Origin: Anaerocolumna sp. AGMB13020
Lineage (GTDB): Bacteria > Bacillota > Clostridia > Lachnospirales > Lachnospiraceae
DNA length: 64,000 nt
Direction of reading: 5' to 3'
Assembly: GCF_033100115.1 (NCBI RefSeq)
Contig: NZ_CP136910.1
Coordinates: forward strand, 62,001-126,000
The notes under the pieces: model-generated
What the model saw: the letters and a program-made list of their open reading frames with translations, nothing else
Told to the model about the DNA's origin: nothing
Database searches by the model: none
Shown here: in pieces, positions 27,452 to 36,241 of the stretch
How the letters are laid out: each line of letters opens with the position of its first letter
How positions within the stretch are numbered: position 1 is the stretch's first letter
Translations under genes and position numbers: made by a program

Positions 27452-27485
27452 ATATTAGACTATATCAGTCTGATATAAATGTCAA
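27452..27485 (-). promoter_or_regulatory. padR promoter with overlapping inverted repeat
   Basis: On the reverse strand a perfect TTGACA (27485-27480) is followed by TATAGT or TAGTCT at 15-17 bp spacing. The arms ATATTAGACT (27452-27461) and AGTCTGATAT (27467-27476) form a 9-of-10 palindrome in the spacer/-10 area, and GACAT/ATGTC lie further out. This is a natural site for autorepression about 100 bp upstream of padR. Confidence 0.6.
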
Positions 27486-27698
27486 GAGGAATTCCACTGG
27501 TTATAATGTAGATTTGCGGAATAGGACAATATACAAAAATTTGCTGTACAAAAACCGTTGGAATGCCAATATTCTATTTAAAGTCTGTTAGAGCAGTAAT
27601 TTCCAACAATTAAATAATTTTAAATTCAAAGGTGAAAATAGAAAAGTTATTGCACCCCTTAAATTCTGGGACAAATATCAAAAAAGTAAAACTTAGCG
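27486..27698. other. Intergenic DNA between padR and rplU promoters
   Basis: Nothing recognisable is seen. It is AT-rich with no open frame that has a ribosome binding site. Confidence 0.4.
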
Positions 27699-27727
27699 TT
27701 GACAATTAATGGTTCATATGCTAAACT
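27699..27727 (+). promoter_or_regulatory. Promoter of the rplU-prp-rpmA operon
   Basis: A perfect -35 TTGACA (27699-27704), a 17-bp spacer and TAAACT (27722-27727) form a sigma-A promoter about 112 bp before rplU. Confidence 0.72.
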
Positions 27728-27838
27728 GTTTTAGTGTGCCGCACAGCGAGGTTTTAAATCTTTCTATTTTATCAAATTCGTTTGATTTCTGATAGAGATA
27801 CCATAGCTGGCGAGTAATGATAATAGGAGGTGTGCCAT
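27728..27838 (+). ncRNA. Probable ribosomal protein L21 leader
   Basis: The untranslated leader of about 105 bases before rplU holds GC-rich blocks (GTGCCGCACAGCGAGG, then GATACCATAGCTGGCGAG) separated by an AT-rich hairpin (ATCAAATTCGTTTGAT). Firmicutes rplU operons commonly carry an autoregulatory L21 leader in this position. I base the call mainly on position and these blocks; a covariance-model search would decide. Confidence 0.5.
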
Positions 27839-28147
27839 ATGTACGCAATTATTGCAACAGGTGGTAAACAGTACAAAGTAGCCGAAGGCGATATCATTAA
27901 AGTAGAGAAGCTTGGTGTAGAAGCTGGAGCAACTTATACCTTTGACCAGGTACTTGTAGTAAACAATGGTTCTTTAGTAGTAGGCGAGCCTACAGTAGCA
28001 GGAGCAACTGTAACTGCATCCGTAGTTGAAGATGGTAAGAACAAGAAAGTTGTTGTTTATCGCTACAAGAGAAAGACCGGATATCACAAGAAAAACGGTC
28101 ACAGACAGCCATATACCAAGGTTAAAATTGAAAAAATCAACGCATAA
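27839..28147 (+). CDS. rplU: 50S ribosomal protein L21
   Basis: The 102-residue product begins [14 protein letters not shown] and ends with [20 protein letters not shown], both diagnostic of L21. The ATG at 27839 with an AGGAGGTG ribosome binding site is preferred to a GTG three codons upstream that overlaps that site. It forms the conserved rplU-prp-rpmA operon. Confidence 0.98.
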   Translation: MYAIIATGGKQYKVAEGDIIKVEKLGVEAGATYTFDQVLVVNNGSLVVGEPTVAGATVTASVVEDGKNKKVVVYRYKRKTGYHKKNGHRQPYTKVKIEKINA

Positions 28148-28164
28148 CTAAGCAGGGTTAGGTT

Positions 28165-28482
28165 ATGATAACTATATCCGTATATAAAGATGCAGACGGT
28201 AAGCTTACAGGCTTTCGCAGTACAGGACATGCTGGTTTCGCAGAAAGCGGACAGGACATAGTTTGTGCAGCGGTATCAGCACTGATAATAAATACCGTGA
28301 ATTCTATCGAGACTTTTACCTCAGATACCTTTCAATTGAAAGAGGATGAGAAAAAGGGAATGATAGATTTTAAGATTGTTTCAAAACCTGGTAATGAATC
28401 CACTTTGTTATTGAATTCTCTGCTTCTGGGACTAAATGGAATCAGAGAAGATTACGGAAAGCAGTATATTAAATTTGTTTAG
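28165..28482 (+). CDS. prp: Ribosomal-processing cysteine protease Prp
   Basis: Prp removes the N-terminal extension of ribosomal protein L27 in Firmicutes and relatives. The 105-residue product carries the catalytic His and Cys in GHAGFAESGQDIVCAAVSAL. It lies between rplU and rpmA, and the L27 encoded next has the matching cleavable N-terminus, so enzyme and substrate are co-encoded. Confidence 0.95.
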   Translation: MITISVYKDADGKLTGFRSTGHAGFAESGQDIVCAAVSALIINTVNSIETFTSDTFQLKEDEKKGMIDFKIVSKPGNESTLLLNSLLLGLNGIREDYGKQYIKFV

Positions 28483-28522
28483 CGGGGATATCCTGCGACA
28501 TATATTCAAGGAGGTGTAGGTT

Positions 28523-28810
28523 ATGTTAAAAATGAACCTTCAGTTTTTCGCTCATAAAAAGGGTGTTGGTTCTACCAAGAACGGCAGAGATTCCGAGTCC
28601 AAGAGATTAGGAGCTAAAAGAGCAGACGGACAGTTCGTACTGGCTGGTAACATTCTTTACAGACAGCGTGGCACAAAGATTCATCCCGGTGTTAATGTAG
28701 GACGCGGCGGCGATGATACCTTATTTGCATTAGTTGATGGTGTTGTTCGTTTCGAAAGAAAAGGCAGAGACAAGAAACAGGCTTCTGTTTATCCAGTAGA
28801 ATCCAAATAA
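28523..28810 (+). CDS. rpmA: 50S ribosomal protein L27 with cleavable N-terminus
   Basis: This 95-residue L27 contains [19 protein letters not shown] and the [15 protein letters not shown] region. The N-terminus [14 protein letters not shown] holds the Prp site, cut after the second Phe so that mature L27 starts AHKKG and reaches the peptidyl transferase centre. The ribosome binding site is AAGGAGGTG. Confidence 0.97.
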   Translation: MLKMNLQFFAHKKGVGSTKNGRDSESKRLGAKRADGQFVLAGNILYRQRGTKIHPGVNVGRGGDDTLFALVDGVVRFERKGRDKKQASVYPVESK

Positions 28811-28824
28811 GATGAAACTTTAGG

Positions 28825-28863
28825 ACCCCAGATTCTTGATTAATTCATGAATGTGGGGTTTAT
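28825..28863 (+). terminator. Hairpin between rpmA and obgE
   Basis: ACCCCA (28825-28830) pairs with TGGGGT (28854-28859), with inner ATTC/GAAT pairing, followed by TTATT. It may reduce read-through from the ribosomal operon into obgE. Confidence 0.45.
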
Positions 28864-28874
28864 TCATGATATAG

Positions 28875-30206
<1,332 letters not shown>

Positions 30207-30314
30207 TATATCAGCAATTATTTACGACTGATAAAAAGTATCCAAAGAAAGATTGGTACTTTAAGTAAGCCTGCAGGCAAAGTTTGCAGGTTGCAGGAAA
30301 GGCATGGTATTAAT

Positions 30315-30626
30315 ATGACAAGTAAACAAAGATCCTATCTAAAAGGTCTTGCCATGAATATCGATTCCGTATTTCAAGTAGGGAAAGCAAGCCTTACACC
30401 AGAGCTTACCCAGGGTCTGGAAGAAGTACTTGAAACAAGGGAACTTATAAAAGTAACTGTACTGAAAAACTGTCTGGACGATCCCCGTGAAATTGCACAG
30501 GTAGTTGCAGAACGTACTCATTCTGAAGTAGTTCAGGTAATAGGGAAGAAATTTGTTCTCTACAGAGAATCAAAAACCAAGAAAAAGATTGAACTGCCGA
30601 AAGAAGCAAAAGGAAAGAAAGAATAA
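30315..30626 (+). CDS. yhbY: YhbY-family CRM-domain RNA-binding protein
   Basis: This 103-residue protein has the CRM fold (MTSKQRSYLKGLAMNIDSVF, the GKASLTPELTQGLEE loop and the RTHSEVVQVIGKKFVLYR end). YhbY binds pre-50S ribosomal particles. The ATG at 30315 is the homologous start. A TTG at 30291 is in frame but would add residues not seen in the family. A lysine-rich tail follows the domain. Confidence 0.93.
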   Translation: MTSKQRSYLKGLAMNIDSVFQVGKASLTPELTQGLEEVLETRELIKVTVLKNCLDDPREIAQVVAERTHSEVVQVIGKKFVLYRESKTKKKIELPKEAKGKKE

Positions 30627-30666
30627 TTCAGTAACCGTTTCAATTATCAGAAGAGAGGCTTAGTTT

Positions 30667-31320
30667 ATGAAAGTAGGAATTATGGGCGGAACTTTTAATC
30701 CCATTCATATGGCGCATCTGATACTTGCACAAAGCGCTTTGGAACAGCTGGGTCTTCAAAAGATTCTGTTTATGCCCTCTAAGAGACCGCCCCATAAACG
30801 AAGTGACCTGATTGCAGATGATATACACAGAGAGAAAATGGTGGAATTAGCTATTCAGAATAACCCCTCTTTTGAATTGTCAAAAATGGAGTTGTTAAGA
30901 GAGGGTACCACCTATACCTCAGACACCTTACAACAGTTAAACCAGGAAAATCCTGATATCACCTATTATTTTATAATGGGTGCAGATTCCCTGTTCCAGC
31001 TGGAAACCTGGTGGGAACCGGAGGTAATACTGAAGCTCGCCCATATTGTTGCAGCGGTGAGGGGTCAGGAGACAAGAGAAGAATTAAAAGCTCAGGCAGA
31101 GCATCTGACTGCAAAGTTTCATGCGACTATTCATATACTGAATACACCTTATCTGGATATTGCCTCACATGAATTAAGAGATAAGTTGTTAAAAGGAGAT
31201 TCTATTCGATATATGGTTCCTGAGACAGTATATGAATATATCAACGAGCATCAGCTTTATACAGGAAAAGAGCAGAAAAATGATGGAAAATTTGTTTCAG
31301 TTGGAGAAGAGATTAGGTGA
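30667..31320 (+). CDS. nadD: Nicotinate-nucleotide adenylyltransferase
   Basis: NadD adenylates nicotinate mononucleotide in NAD synthesis. The 217-residue product starts MKVGIMGGTFNPIHMAHLIL with the GGTFNPIH nucleotidyltransferase motif and includes YFIMGADSLFQLETW and the ISSTxIR-like segment near DIASHELRDKLLKGD. Its 3' end overlaps yqeK by 41 bp. Confidence 0.96.
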   Translation: MKVGIMGGTFNPIHMAHLILAQSALEQLGLQKILFMPSKRPPHKRSDLIADDIHREKMVELAIQNNPSFELSKMELLREGTTYTSDTLQQLNQENPDITYYFIMGADSLFQLETWWEPEVILKLAHIVAAVRGQETREELKAQAEHLTAKFHATIHILNTPYLDIASHELRDKLLKGDSIRYMVPETVYEYINEHQLYTGKEQKNDGKFVSVGEEIR

Positions 31321-31864
31321 GATACTGCCAAGAAAAAGGTTCCTGCATTCAATGGGAGTAATGACCACAGCCTTCTCCATGGCAATTACTTTTAAAGAAG
31401 ATTACGAAAAAGCTGCCATTGCAGGATTAATACATGATTGTGCCAAATACATGACAGGAGAGGAAATGCTTTTGGAATGTTATAAGAATAACATACCGGT
31501 TAAACCGGTAGAAAAGCTTAAGCCTGACCTGCTCCATGCCAAATTAGGAGCATTCTTCGCGAAAAATGTATATAATATTGTAGATGAGGAAATCCTTTCT
31601 GCTATTACCTGGCATACAACGGGTAAGCCGGATATGTCAAAGCTTGAGAAGATTATCTTTGTAGCCGATTATATCGAACCTAATCGATCCTCATCCACTA
31701 TTCCTGAGTTGGACAGCATTCGAAAATTATCCTTTGAAAATCTGGAGGAAGCTGTATGTAAGATATTAGGCGATACCGTCAGATATCTTGAGCAAAGCGG
31801 TTTGGCCATCGATGAAACAACAGCAATAACCTATGATTATTATAAAGGAAATTATGGGAAGTAA
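31280..31864 (+). CDS. yqeK: YqeK-family HD-domain hydrolase
   Basis: This 194-residue HD-domain protein (HSMGVMTTAFSMAI, then AGLIHDCAKYM with the HD pair, HAKLGAFFAK and ITWHTTGKPDMSKLEKIIFV) belongs to the YqeK family. Members hydrolyse diadenosine tetraphosphate symmetrically. The ATG at 31280 follows an AGGAAAAGAG ribosome binding site inside nadD. The frame upstream of it is probably not translated. Confidence 0.92.
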   Translation: MMENLFQLEKRLGEILPRKRFLHSMGVMTTAFSMAITFKEDYEKAAIAGLIHDCAKYMTGEEMLLECYKNNIPVKPVEKLKPDLLHAKLGAFFAKNVYNIVDEEILSAITWHTTGKPDMSKLEKIIFVADYIEPNRSSSTIPELDSIRKLSFENLEEAVCKILGDTVRYLEQSGLAIDETTAITYDYYKGNYGK

Positions 31865-31874
31865 AGGAGTATTA

Positions 31875-32234
31875 ATGAATACAGCAAAAGAAATCGCAAA
31901 ATTGACCTATAAAGCTTTAGATGATAAAAAAGCAGAAGATATAAAAGTTATTGAGATCGGTAATATTACCGTTATTGCAGATTATTTTATTATTGCCAAC
32001 GGAACCAACTCTTCACAGGTTCAGGCTTTGGTTGATAATGTAATGGAAGAATTATCAAAGAACGGACATGAGCCTAAGAGAATTGAAGGTGTAAGATCCG
32101 CAAGCTGGATTTTAATGGATTACGGCGATGTAGTTGTTCATATCTTTTCCAAAGAAGACCGCCTTTTCTATGATTTAGAGCGTATTTGGAGAGATGGAAA
32201 GGTAGTTGAGAAAGAACAACTGTTTATTTCATAA
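31875..32234 (+). CDS. rsfS: Ribosomal silencing factor RsfS
   Basis: RsfS binds L14 and blocks subunit joining when nutrients run low. The 119-residue product contains ADYFIIANGTNSSQVQALVD, the WILMDYGDVVVHIFSKEDR signature and the YDLERIWRD end. The start at 31875 has an AAAGGAG ribosome binding site, 10 bp after yqeK. It is the last gene of this run and is followed by a strong terminator. Confidence 0.96.
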   Translation: MNTAKEIAKLTYKALDDKKAEDIKVIEIGNITVIADYFIIANGTNSSQVQALVDNVMEELSKNGHEPKRIEGVRSASWILMDYGDVVVHIFSKEDRLFYDLERIWRDGKVVEKEQLFIS

Positions 32235-32264
32235 ACTACACCGTATATGCGGTACTATTAATAT

Positions 32265-32325
32265 AGGTACTGTATGTTACAATCAGAAAATAAATTTCTG
32301 GTTGTAACATACAGTACCTTTTTTC
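32265..32325 (+). terminator. Strong intrinsic terminator after rsfS
   Basis: A stem of more than 20 bp, from AGGTACTGTATGTTAC (32265-32280) to GTAACATACAGTACCT (32304-32319) plus inner CAGAAA/TTTCTG pairing, is followed by a run of T to about 32325. It closes the housekeeping run before the polysaccharide locus. Confidence 0.92.
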
Positions 32326-32384
32326 GTGGAGTTTTTTCTGGTCTTAAAGTTCCCAAAGTTTAATTTCTTCATACTATAGAATAA

Positions 32385-32430
32385 AAGAGTTTGCCATGAT
32401 AAACTCTTGCACTTAAATTCAACCAGTGCA
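32385..32430 (+). promoter_or_regulatory. Tandem short hairpins upstream of the polysaccharide locus
   Basis: AAGAGTTT/AAACTCTT (32385-32392, 32401-32408) is followed directly by TGCACT/AGTGCA (32408-32413, 32425-32430). They lie about 70-110 bp before the tyrosine kinase gene. They may be leader structures or operator sites; no consensus promoter is obvious beside them. Confidence 0.35.
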
Positions 32431-32498
32431 GTTATAGAGACTTCCTATGCAGAGTCAACTAGTAATCTAAAAAGTAACGCAGAAAGGAACGGTATAGA

Positions 32499-33917
32499 AT
32501 GGATTTTACAGTCAAAGATGTACTTCGACTTATCAGGAGATACTTCCTCCTGATATCAGTATGTACGTTTGCAGGCCTTTCTCTCAGTTTTCTTGTTAAC
32601 AAATTAATGATTGACAAGACTTATACAGCTTCAGCTTCTTTTTACGTAAGTACAACAGACAGTACCCTTACAAATTTGTCTGAGTTGGATTATGCTCAGA
32701 AAATAGCAGAAACCTATATCAATTTTTTAAATACTAGGCAGTTCTTTTTAAAAGTCATTGATTTGAGCGATCTTCCTTATACCATGCAGGAGCTGCAAGC
32801 CATGACAACCATAAGTACTATTCGGAATACGGAAATATTCAGTATTACGCTAACCAGTAAGAACCCCGATGATTCCTATAACTTAGTAAAAAGTATGGAA
32901 ACAGTAGCTCCACAGTTAATCAAAGATATAAAATCCAATGTAATTATCAGTGTAGTTGATCCGGTGGCATATCCCACCAGTCCTTCAGGTCCCAATACGC
33001 TGTTTAATACATTGCTGGGAGGAATTGTTACAGGATGTGGAGTATTCATTTTTGTTATTTTGAAAGAAATACTTAACATTAAGGTAGCAAATCAGGAGGA
33101 TTTACTGAAACACTATGAAATTCCGCTTCTTGGCAGTATCCCTCATGCTTCTGGAAAAGCAAATTATGCAAGAGGCATTAGGAATTCAACTGTTTTTAAA
33201 ATTTTAGCTGAAAGATTTGGATATAATGAAACGGTAAATACAACACTAAATGATGAAAGTAAATTTCTGGTGTCAGAAAGTTATAAAGCTTTACGTACAA
33301 ATCTTAGATTTTCAGTTCGTAAAGATGGTTGTAAAAAGATATTGATTACCAGCCCGGCACCGGAGGATGGGAAAAGTACTACCAGCATTAATCTATCCAT
33401 TGTTCTATCTCAGGCAGGTAATAAAGTTTTATTAATTGACTGTGACTTAAGAAAAGGTAGAACGCATCACTTTTTTAGAGCGAAAAGCGCACCCGGTCTC
33501 AGTGACTGCCTTTCCAATATGAATACTACAAAAGAAGTAATCTATACTACACCATATAACAACCTTTATAGTATACCCATGGGGTCAATTCCACCGAATC
33601 CTTCGGAACTATTGGGCAGCAGGCAAATGGAAGCACTAATAAAAGAGCTGGAAAGTGAATATGATTATATTATATTAGATACACCTCCGGTTAATGTAGT
33701 AGCAGATTCACTTAGTTTTATTAAGAATACAGACGGAGCCATACTAGTAATCAGAGAAGGCAAGACTTCCTATCCGGAAATTGAAAATGTATTAATGAAG
33801 TATCGATATGCAAAGGCGAATATACTCGGCTTTGTTCTAAATGGAGTTTCAGTGAAGGAAATGGGGATCAATAAATCCAAGTACTACTATTACCACAGAT
33901 CTGAAGGCAATAAATAG
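32499..33917 (+). CDS. Fused Wzz-type chain-length regulator and BY-kinase
   Basis: The 472-residue protein joins a Wzz-type polysaccharide co-polymerase domain with two membrane segments (about 18-38 and 168-190) to a cytoplasmic bacterial tyrosine kinase. The kinase has Walker A PAPEDGKSTTS near residue 290, Walker A' VLLIDCDLRKGR, Walker B YIILDTPPVN and a C-terminal tyrosine cluster (KSKYYYYHRSEG). In many Firmicutes these halves are separate proteins, so the fusion resembles Wzc of Gram-negatives. It opens the polysaccharide locus and should control chain length through autophosphorylation. Confidence 0.92.
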   Translation: MDFTVKDVLRLIRRYFLLISVCTFAGLSLSFLVNKLMIDKTYTASASFYVSTTDSTLTNLSELDYAQKIAETYINFLNTRQFFLKVIDLSDLPYTMQELQAMTTISTIRNTEIFSITLTSKNPDDSYNLVKSMETVAPQLIKDIKSNVIISVVDPVAYPTSPSGPNTLFNTLLGGIVTGCGVFIFVILKEILNIKVANQEDLLKHYEIPLLGSIPHASGKANYARGIRNSTVFKILAERFGYNETVNTTLNDESKFLVSESYKALRTNLRFSVRKDGCKKILITSPAPEDGKSTTSINLSIVLSQAGNKVLLIDCDLRKGRTHHFFRAKSAPGLSDCLSNMNTTKEVIYTTPYNNLYSIPMGSIPPNPSELLGSRQMEALIKELESEYDYIILDTPPVNVVADSLSFIKNTDGAILVIREGKTSYPEIENVLMKYRYAKANILGFVLNGVSVKEMGINKSKYYYYHRSEGNK

Positions 33918-34002
33918 GAGAAAGGCAGTAGAAGTGACAAGCGATTATGAATCCTCGGCTAATTAACTATGCGCAGTAATATACGCAGGAATGGAGGTAA
34001 TA

Positions 34003-34752
34003 ATGATTGATATGCACACACATATACTGCCTGGTATAGATGATGGAGCCACTACCCAGGAAGAAGCTATAATGCTGACTGAATATCTGCATAGGCAGCA
34101 AGTTACACAAGCTGTCTGCACACCGCATTTTTATCCCATGGAAGGAACCATGGAGAATTTTCTGCTTAACCGCACGAAAGCTATGGAAGCTGTAAATCAC
34201 AGTAAGATACATTTAATAGCTGGAAGTGAAACCTATCTGCATCGGTATTTGTTCCATTACACGGATTTAAAACCATTATGTATAGAGAATACAAACTATC
34301 TTCTGTTAGAATTCCCTGATATGAAGGCTTGGAATATGGAGTACATGAAGGATCTTGACGAAATAATCGGATATTATAATATCAATCCTATAATTGCTCA
34401 TATAGACCGTTACAGGCCGCTTATGAGAAGTAAGAAGCTTTTAAAAGAACTAAAGCAGAAAGGATGCCTGCTGCAGCTAAATGTTTCTGCCTTATCAAAT
34501 TCTGCTACAAAGAGGAGAGCATTAAAACTAATTGAAGAGGAATATGTAGATTTATTAGGAAGTGACTGCCATAATTTATCCTACAGGCCTCCTAATATTA
34601 AGGAGGCCCAGAAAATTATCTTTCATAAATTAGGCGAGGATACCTGGGATAAATTAATGATTAATGCGAAGAATGTAATTGAACCCAAAACCATGATGGA
34701 GACACCAAAAATTCTAGAATCCGTTACGGTGATTGAGCCAATAAAAGTTTAG
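34003..34752 (+). CDS. PHP-type protein-tyrosine phosphatase (CpsB/YwqE family)
   Basis: This manganese-dependent phosphatase dephosphorylates the BY-kinase. The 249-residue PHP-domain product has MIDMHTHILPGIDDGA, QAVCTPHFYP, PIIAHIDRYRPL and LLGSDCHNLSYRPP, all metal-ligand motifs. The ATG at 34003 with a GGAGGT ribosome binding site is preferred to one four codons upstream. Its last 4 bp overlap the end of lexA on the other strand. Confidence 0.93.
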   Translation: MIDMHTHILPGIDDGATTQEEAIMLTEYLHRQQVTQAVCTPHFYPMEGTMENFLLNRTKAMEAVNHSKIHLIAGSETYLHRYLFHYTDLKPLCIENTNYLLLEFPDMKAWNMEYMKDLDEIIGYYNINPIIAHIDRYRPLMRSKKLLKELKQKGCLLQLNVSALSNSATKRRALKLIEEEYVDLLGSDCHNLSYRPPNIKEAQKIIFHKLGEDTWDKLMINAKNVIEPKTMMETPKILESVTVIEPIKV

Positions 34753-35363
34753 AACATGCGGAAGAGGCCGATAACCTTACCAAGAATCTCTAAATCCTTC
34801 AGAATAATAGGTTCCATGGTATCATTTTCTGGCTGAAGGCGATAATAATCTTTTTCTTTATAGAAGGTCTTTACAGTAACGGAGTCTTCAATTAAAGCTA
34901 CCACGAAGTCTCCGTTCACTGCGTGAGACTGCTTCTGGACAAGAATCTGGTCACCGTCGAAAATTCCGGCATTTATCATGCTTTCACCTTTCACTTTAAG
35001 CATAAAGGTTTCTTCGTTAGGCATATATTCGGTTGGTATAGGGAAATAACTTTCAATATTCTCTACCGCAAGTATAGGCTGTCCGGCTGTTATTGTTCCT
35101 ACGATTGGTACGCTGACCATCTCTCTTTTTGCCAGATTAAAAGTGTCATCCGTAATTTCAATGGCTCTTGGTTTTGATGGGTCTCGTCTTATGTAACCAT
35201 TCTTCTCCAGAGTCTCAAGATGGGAATGAACGGAGGAAGTGGACTTTAACTTAACAGCTTCACATATCTCCCTAACGGCAGGCGGATAACCCTTAGATAA
35301 AGTCTGGCTTTTTAAATATTCCAGAATCTCTCTTTGTTTAGGACTGATTTTACCATAACTCAT
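34749..35363 (-). CDS. lexA: SOS repressor LexA
   Basis: LexA represses DNA-damage genes and self-cleaves when RecA is activated. The 204-residue protein has the LexA winged helix (SPKQREILEYLKSQTLSKGY, then PPAVREICEAVKLKSTSSVH), the Ala-Gly cleavage site (IVGTITAGQPILAVE), the catalytic Ser in KGESMINAGIFDGD and the catalytic Lys in EDSVTVKTFY. The ATG at 35363 has a GGAGGAAATA ribosome binding site. It is divergent from the yneA-like gene and shares a regulatory region full of LexA-box-like sites. Confidence 0.96.
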   Translation of the reverse strand: MSYGKISPKQREILEYLKSQTLSKGYPPAVREICEAVKLKSTSSVHSHLETLEKNGYIRRDPSKPRAIEITDDTFNLAKREMVSVPIVGTITAGQPILAVENIESYFPIPTEYMPNEETFMLKVKGESMINAGIFDGDQILVQKQSHAVNGDFVVALIEDSVTVKTFYKEKDYYRLQPENDTMEPIILKDLEILGKVIGLFRMF

Positions 35364-35437
35364 TATATTTCCTCCATTAAAAGCTTGCATTCTTATATTC
35401 TATTTGTATGAAAAATTCTTATACTTTCATTGTCATC

Positions 35438-35466
35438 ATTATAACACGATTTTTCTGGAAATGCAA
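35438..35466 (-). promoter_or_regulatory. lexA promoter
   Basis: On the reverse strand TTGCAT (35466-35461), a 17-bp spacer and TATAAT (35443-35438), with an extended TG before the -10, form a strong promoter. A LexA-box-like sequence (35465-35478) overlaps its -35 side, which would give autorepression. Confidence 0.75.
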
Positions 35467-35582
35467 AACTTATGTTCGCTTTTATGTAAAAATTGCTAGA
35501 AAATTAAAAAAATACCGTTGACAAACAAATGTTCTGGTATTATAATCAGGATAACAAAACAAATGTTCGCAACATATGTTCG
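35465..35582. promoter_or_regulatory. Cluster of four LexA-box-like sites
   Basis: Compared with the Gram-positive SOS consensus CGAACRNRYGTTYG, four sites score well: 35465-35478 (11/14), 35522-35535 (12/14), 35556-35569 (12/14) and 35569-35582 (GCAACATATGTTCG, 12/14). All carry the ATGTTC half. One overlaps the lexA promoter, one sits in the spacer of the yneA-like promoter and two lie just past its -10. Confidence 0.75.
35518..35546 (+). promoter_or_regulatory. Perfect consensus promoter of the yneA-like gene
   Basis: TTGACA (35518-35523), exactly 17 bp, then TATAAT (35541-35546): both hexamers are perfect. The spacer contains a LexA-box-like site, as expected for a strong but tightly repressed SOS gene. 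Confidence 0.85.
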
Positions 35583-35677
35583 TTCTGGCGCTCGGTAAAA
35601 GATAAGACAGGCCCACGATAGATGGGGTACCTACTCATTCTTAATTTTTAAGATAAGTATAACAGGAGGATTATATT

Positions 35678-36040
35678 ATGAACCAGATGTCATTATCCTT
35701 ATTAAACGTTCCGTTTTTCATGCTTTATAACCACATTAAGCGTAAGAAACATTACCTTGTATTGTATGGATTCTGTATAGCTATTATACTGGTAATATCA
35801 ATTCTTCTGATATCAACAAATGTAAATGCTGAGAAGCTGCAGACCTCAACGAAACATATAATAAGCATCCAGATAGAGAAAGGTGATACTTTATGGAGTA
35901 TCGCAAGTCAATACATAACGGATGATTACAGTGATATGAATGAATACATCAAAGAGATAAAGAAGACAAATGGCCTTACCACGGACACTATTCACGAAGG
36001 TAAGTATCTTGTAATACCTTACTATGCACAAGGGGAATAG
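35678..36040 (+). CDS. YneA-like SOS cell-division suppressor (membrane anchor plus LysM)
   Basis: This 120-residue protein has one membrane anchor (about residues 27-47) and a LysM domain (QIEKGDTLWSIASQYITDDY, ending YLVIPYYA). That layout, the divergent position next to lexA and the LexA-controlled promoter match YneA of Bacillus, which delays division after DNA damage. The sequence itself is weakly conserved, so the function is inferred from architecture and context. The ribosome binding site is AGGAGGA. A roughly 130-base leader precedes the start. Confidence 0.8.
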   Translation: MNQMSLSLLNVPFFMLYNHIKRKKHYLVLYGFCIAIILVISILLISTNVNAEKLQTSTKHIISIQIEKGDTLWSIASQYITDDYSDMNEYIKEIKKTNGLTTDTIHEGKYLVIPYYAQGE

Positions 36041-36090
36041 GTTTATATGAACCCATGAACCGTCTTGTTCCTTCAAAATACACCACTTTA

Positions 36091-36159
36091 AGAACTGCCG
36101 CAAGAAGTTGTCTAAGATAATTTATATCTAAGACAAAGAGCTTGCGGCAGTTTCTTTTT
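36091..36159 (+). terminator. Long hairpin terminator after the yneA-like gene
   Basis: AGAACTGCCGCAAG (36091-36104) pairs with CTTGCGGCAGTTTCT (36141-36155), with a second inner stem (36108-36119 with 36125-36136), followed by a T run. It isolates the SOS gene from the polysaccharide genes downstream. Confidence 0.88.
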
Positions 36160-36241
36160 GTGGCAAAAACCCGCTTTTGTCATACTATTGAAATAGGGAA
36201 TAACCCTTTTATAATAAATTATGGATAGAGAGGTATTGGTT

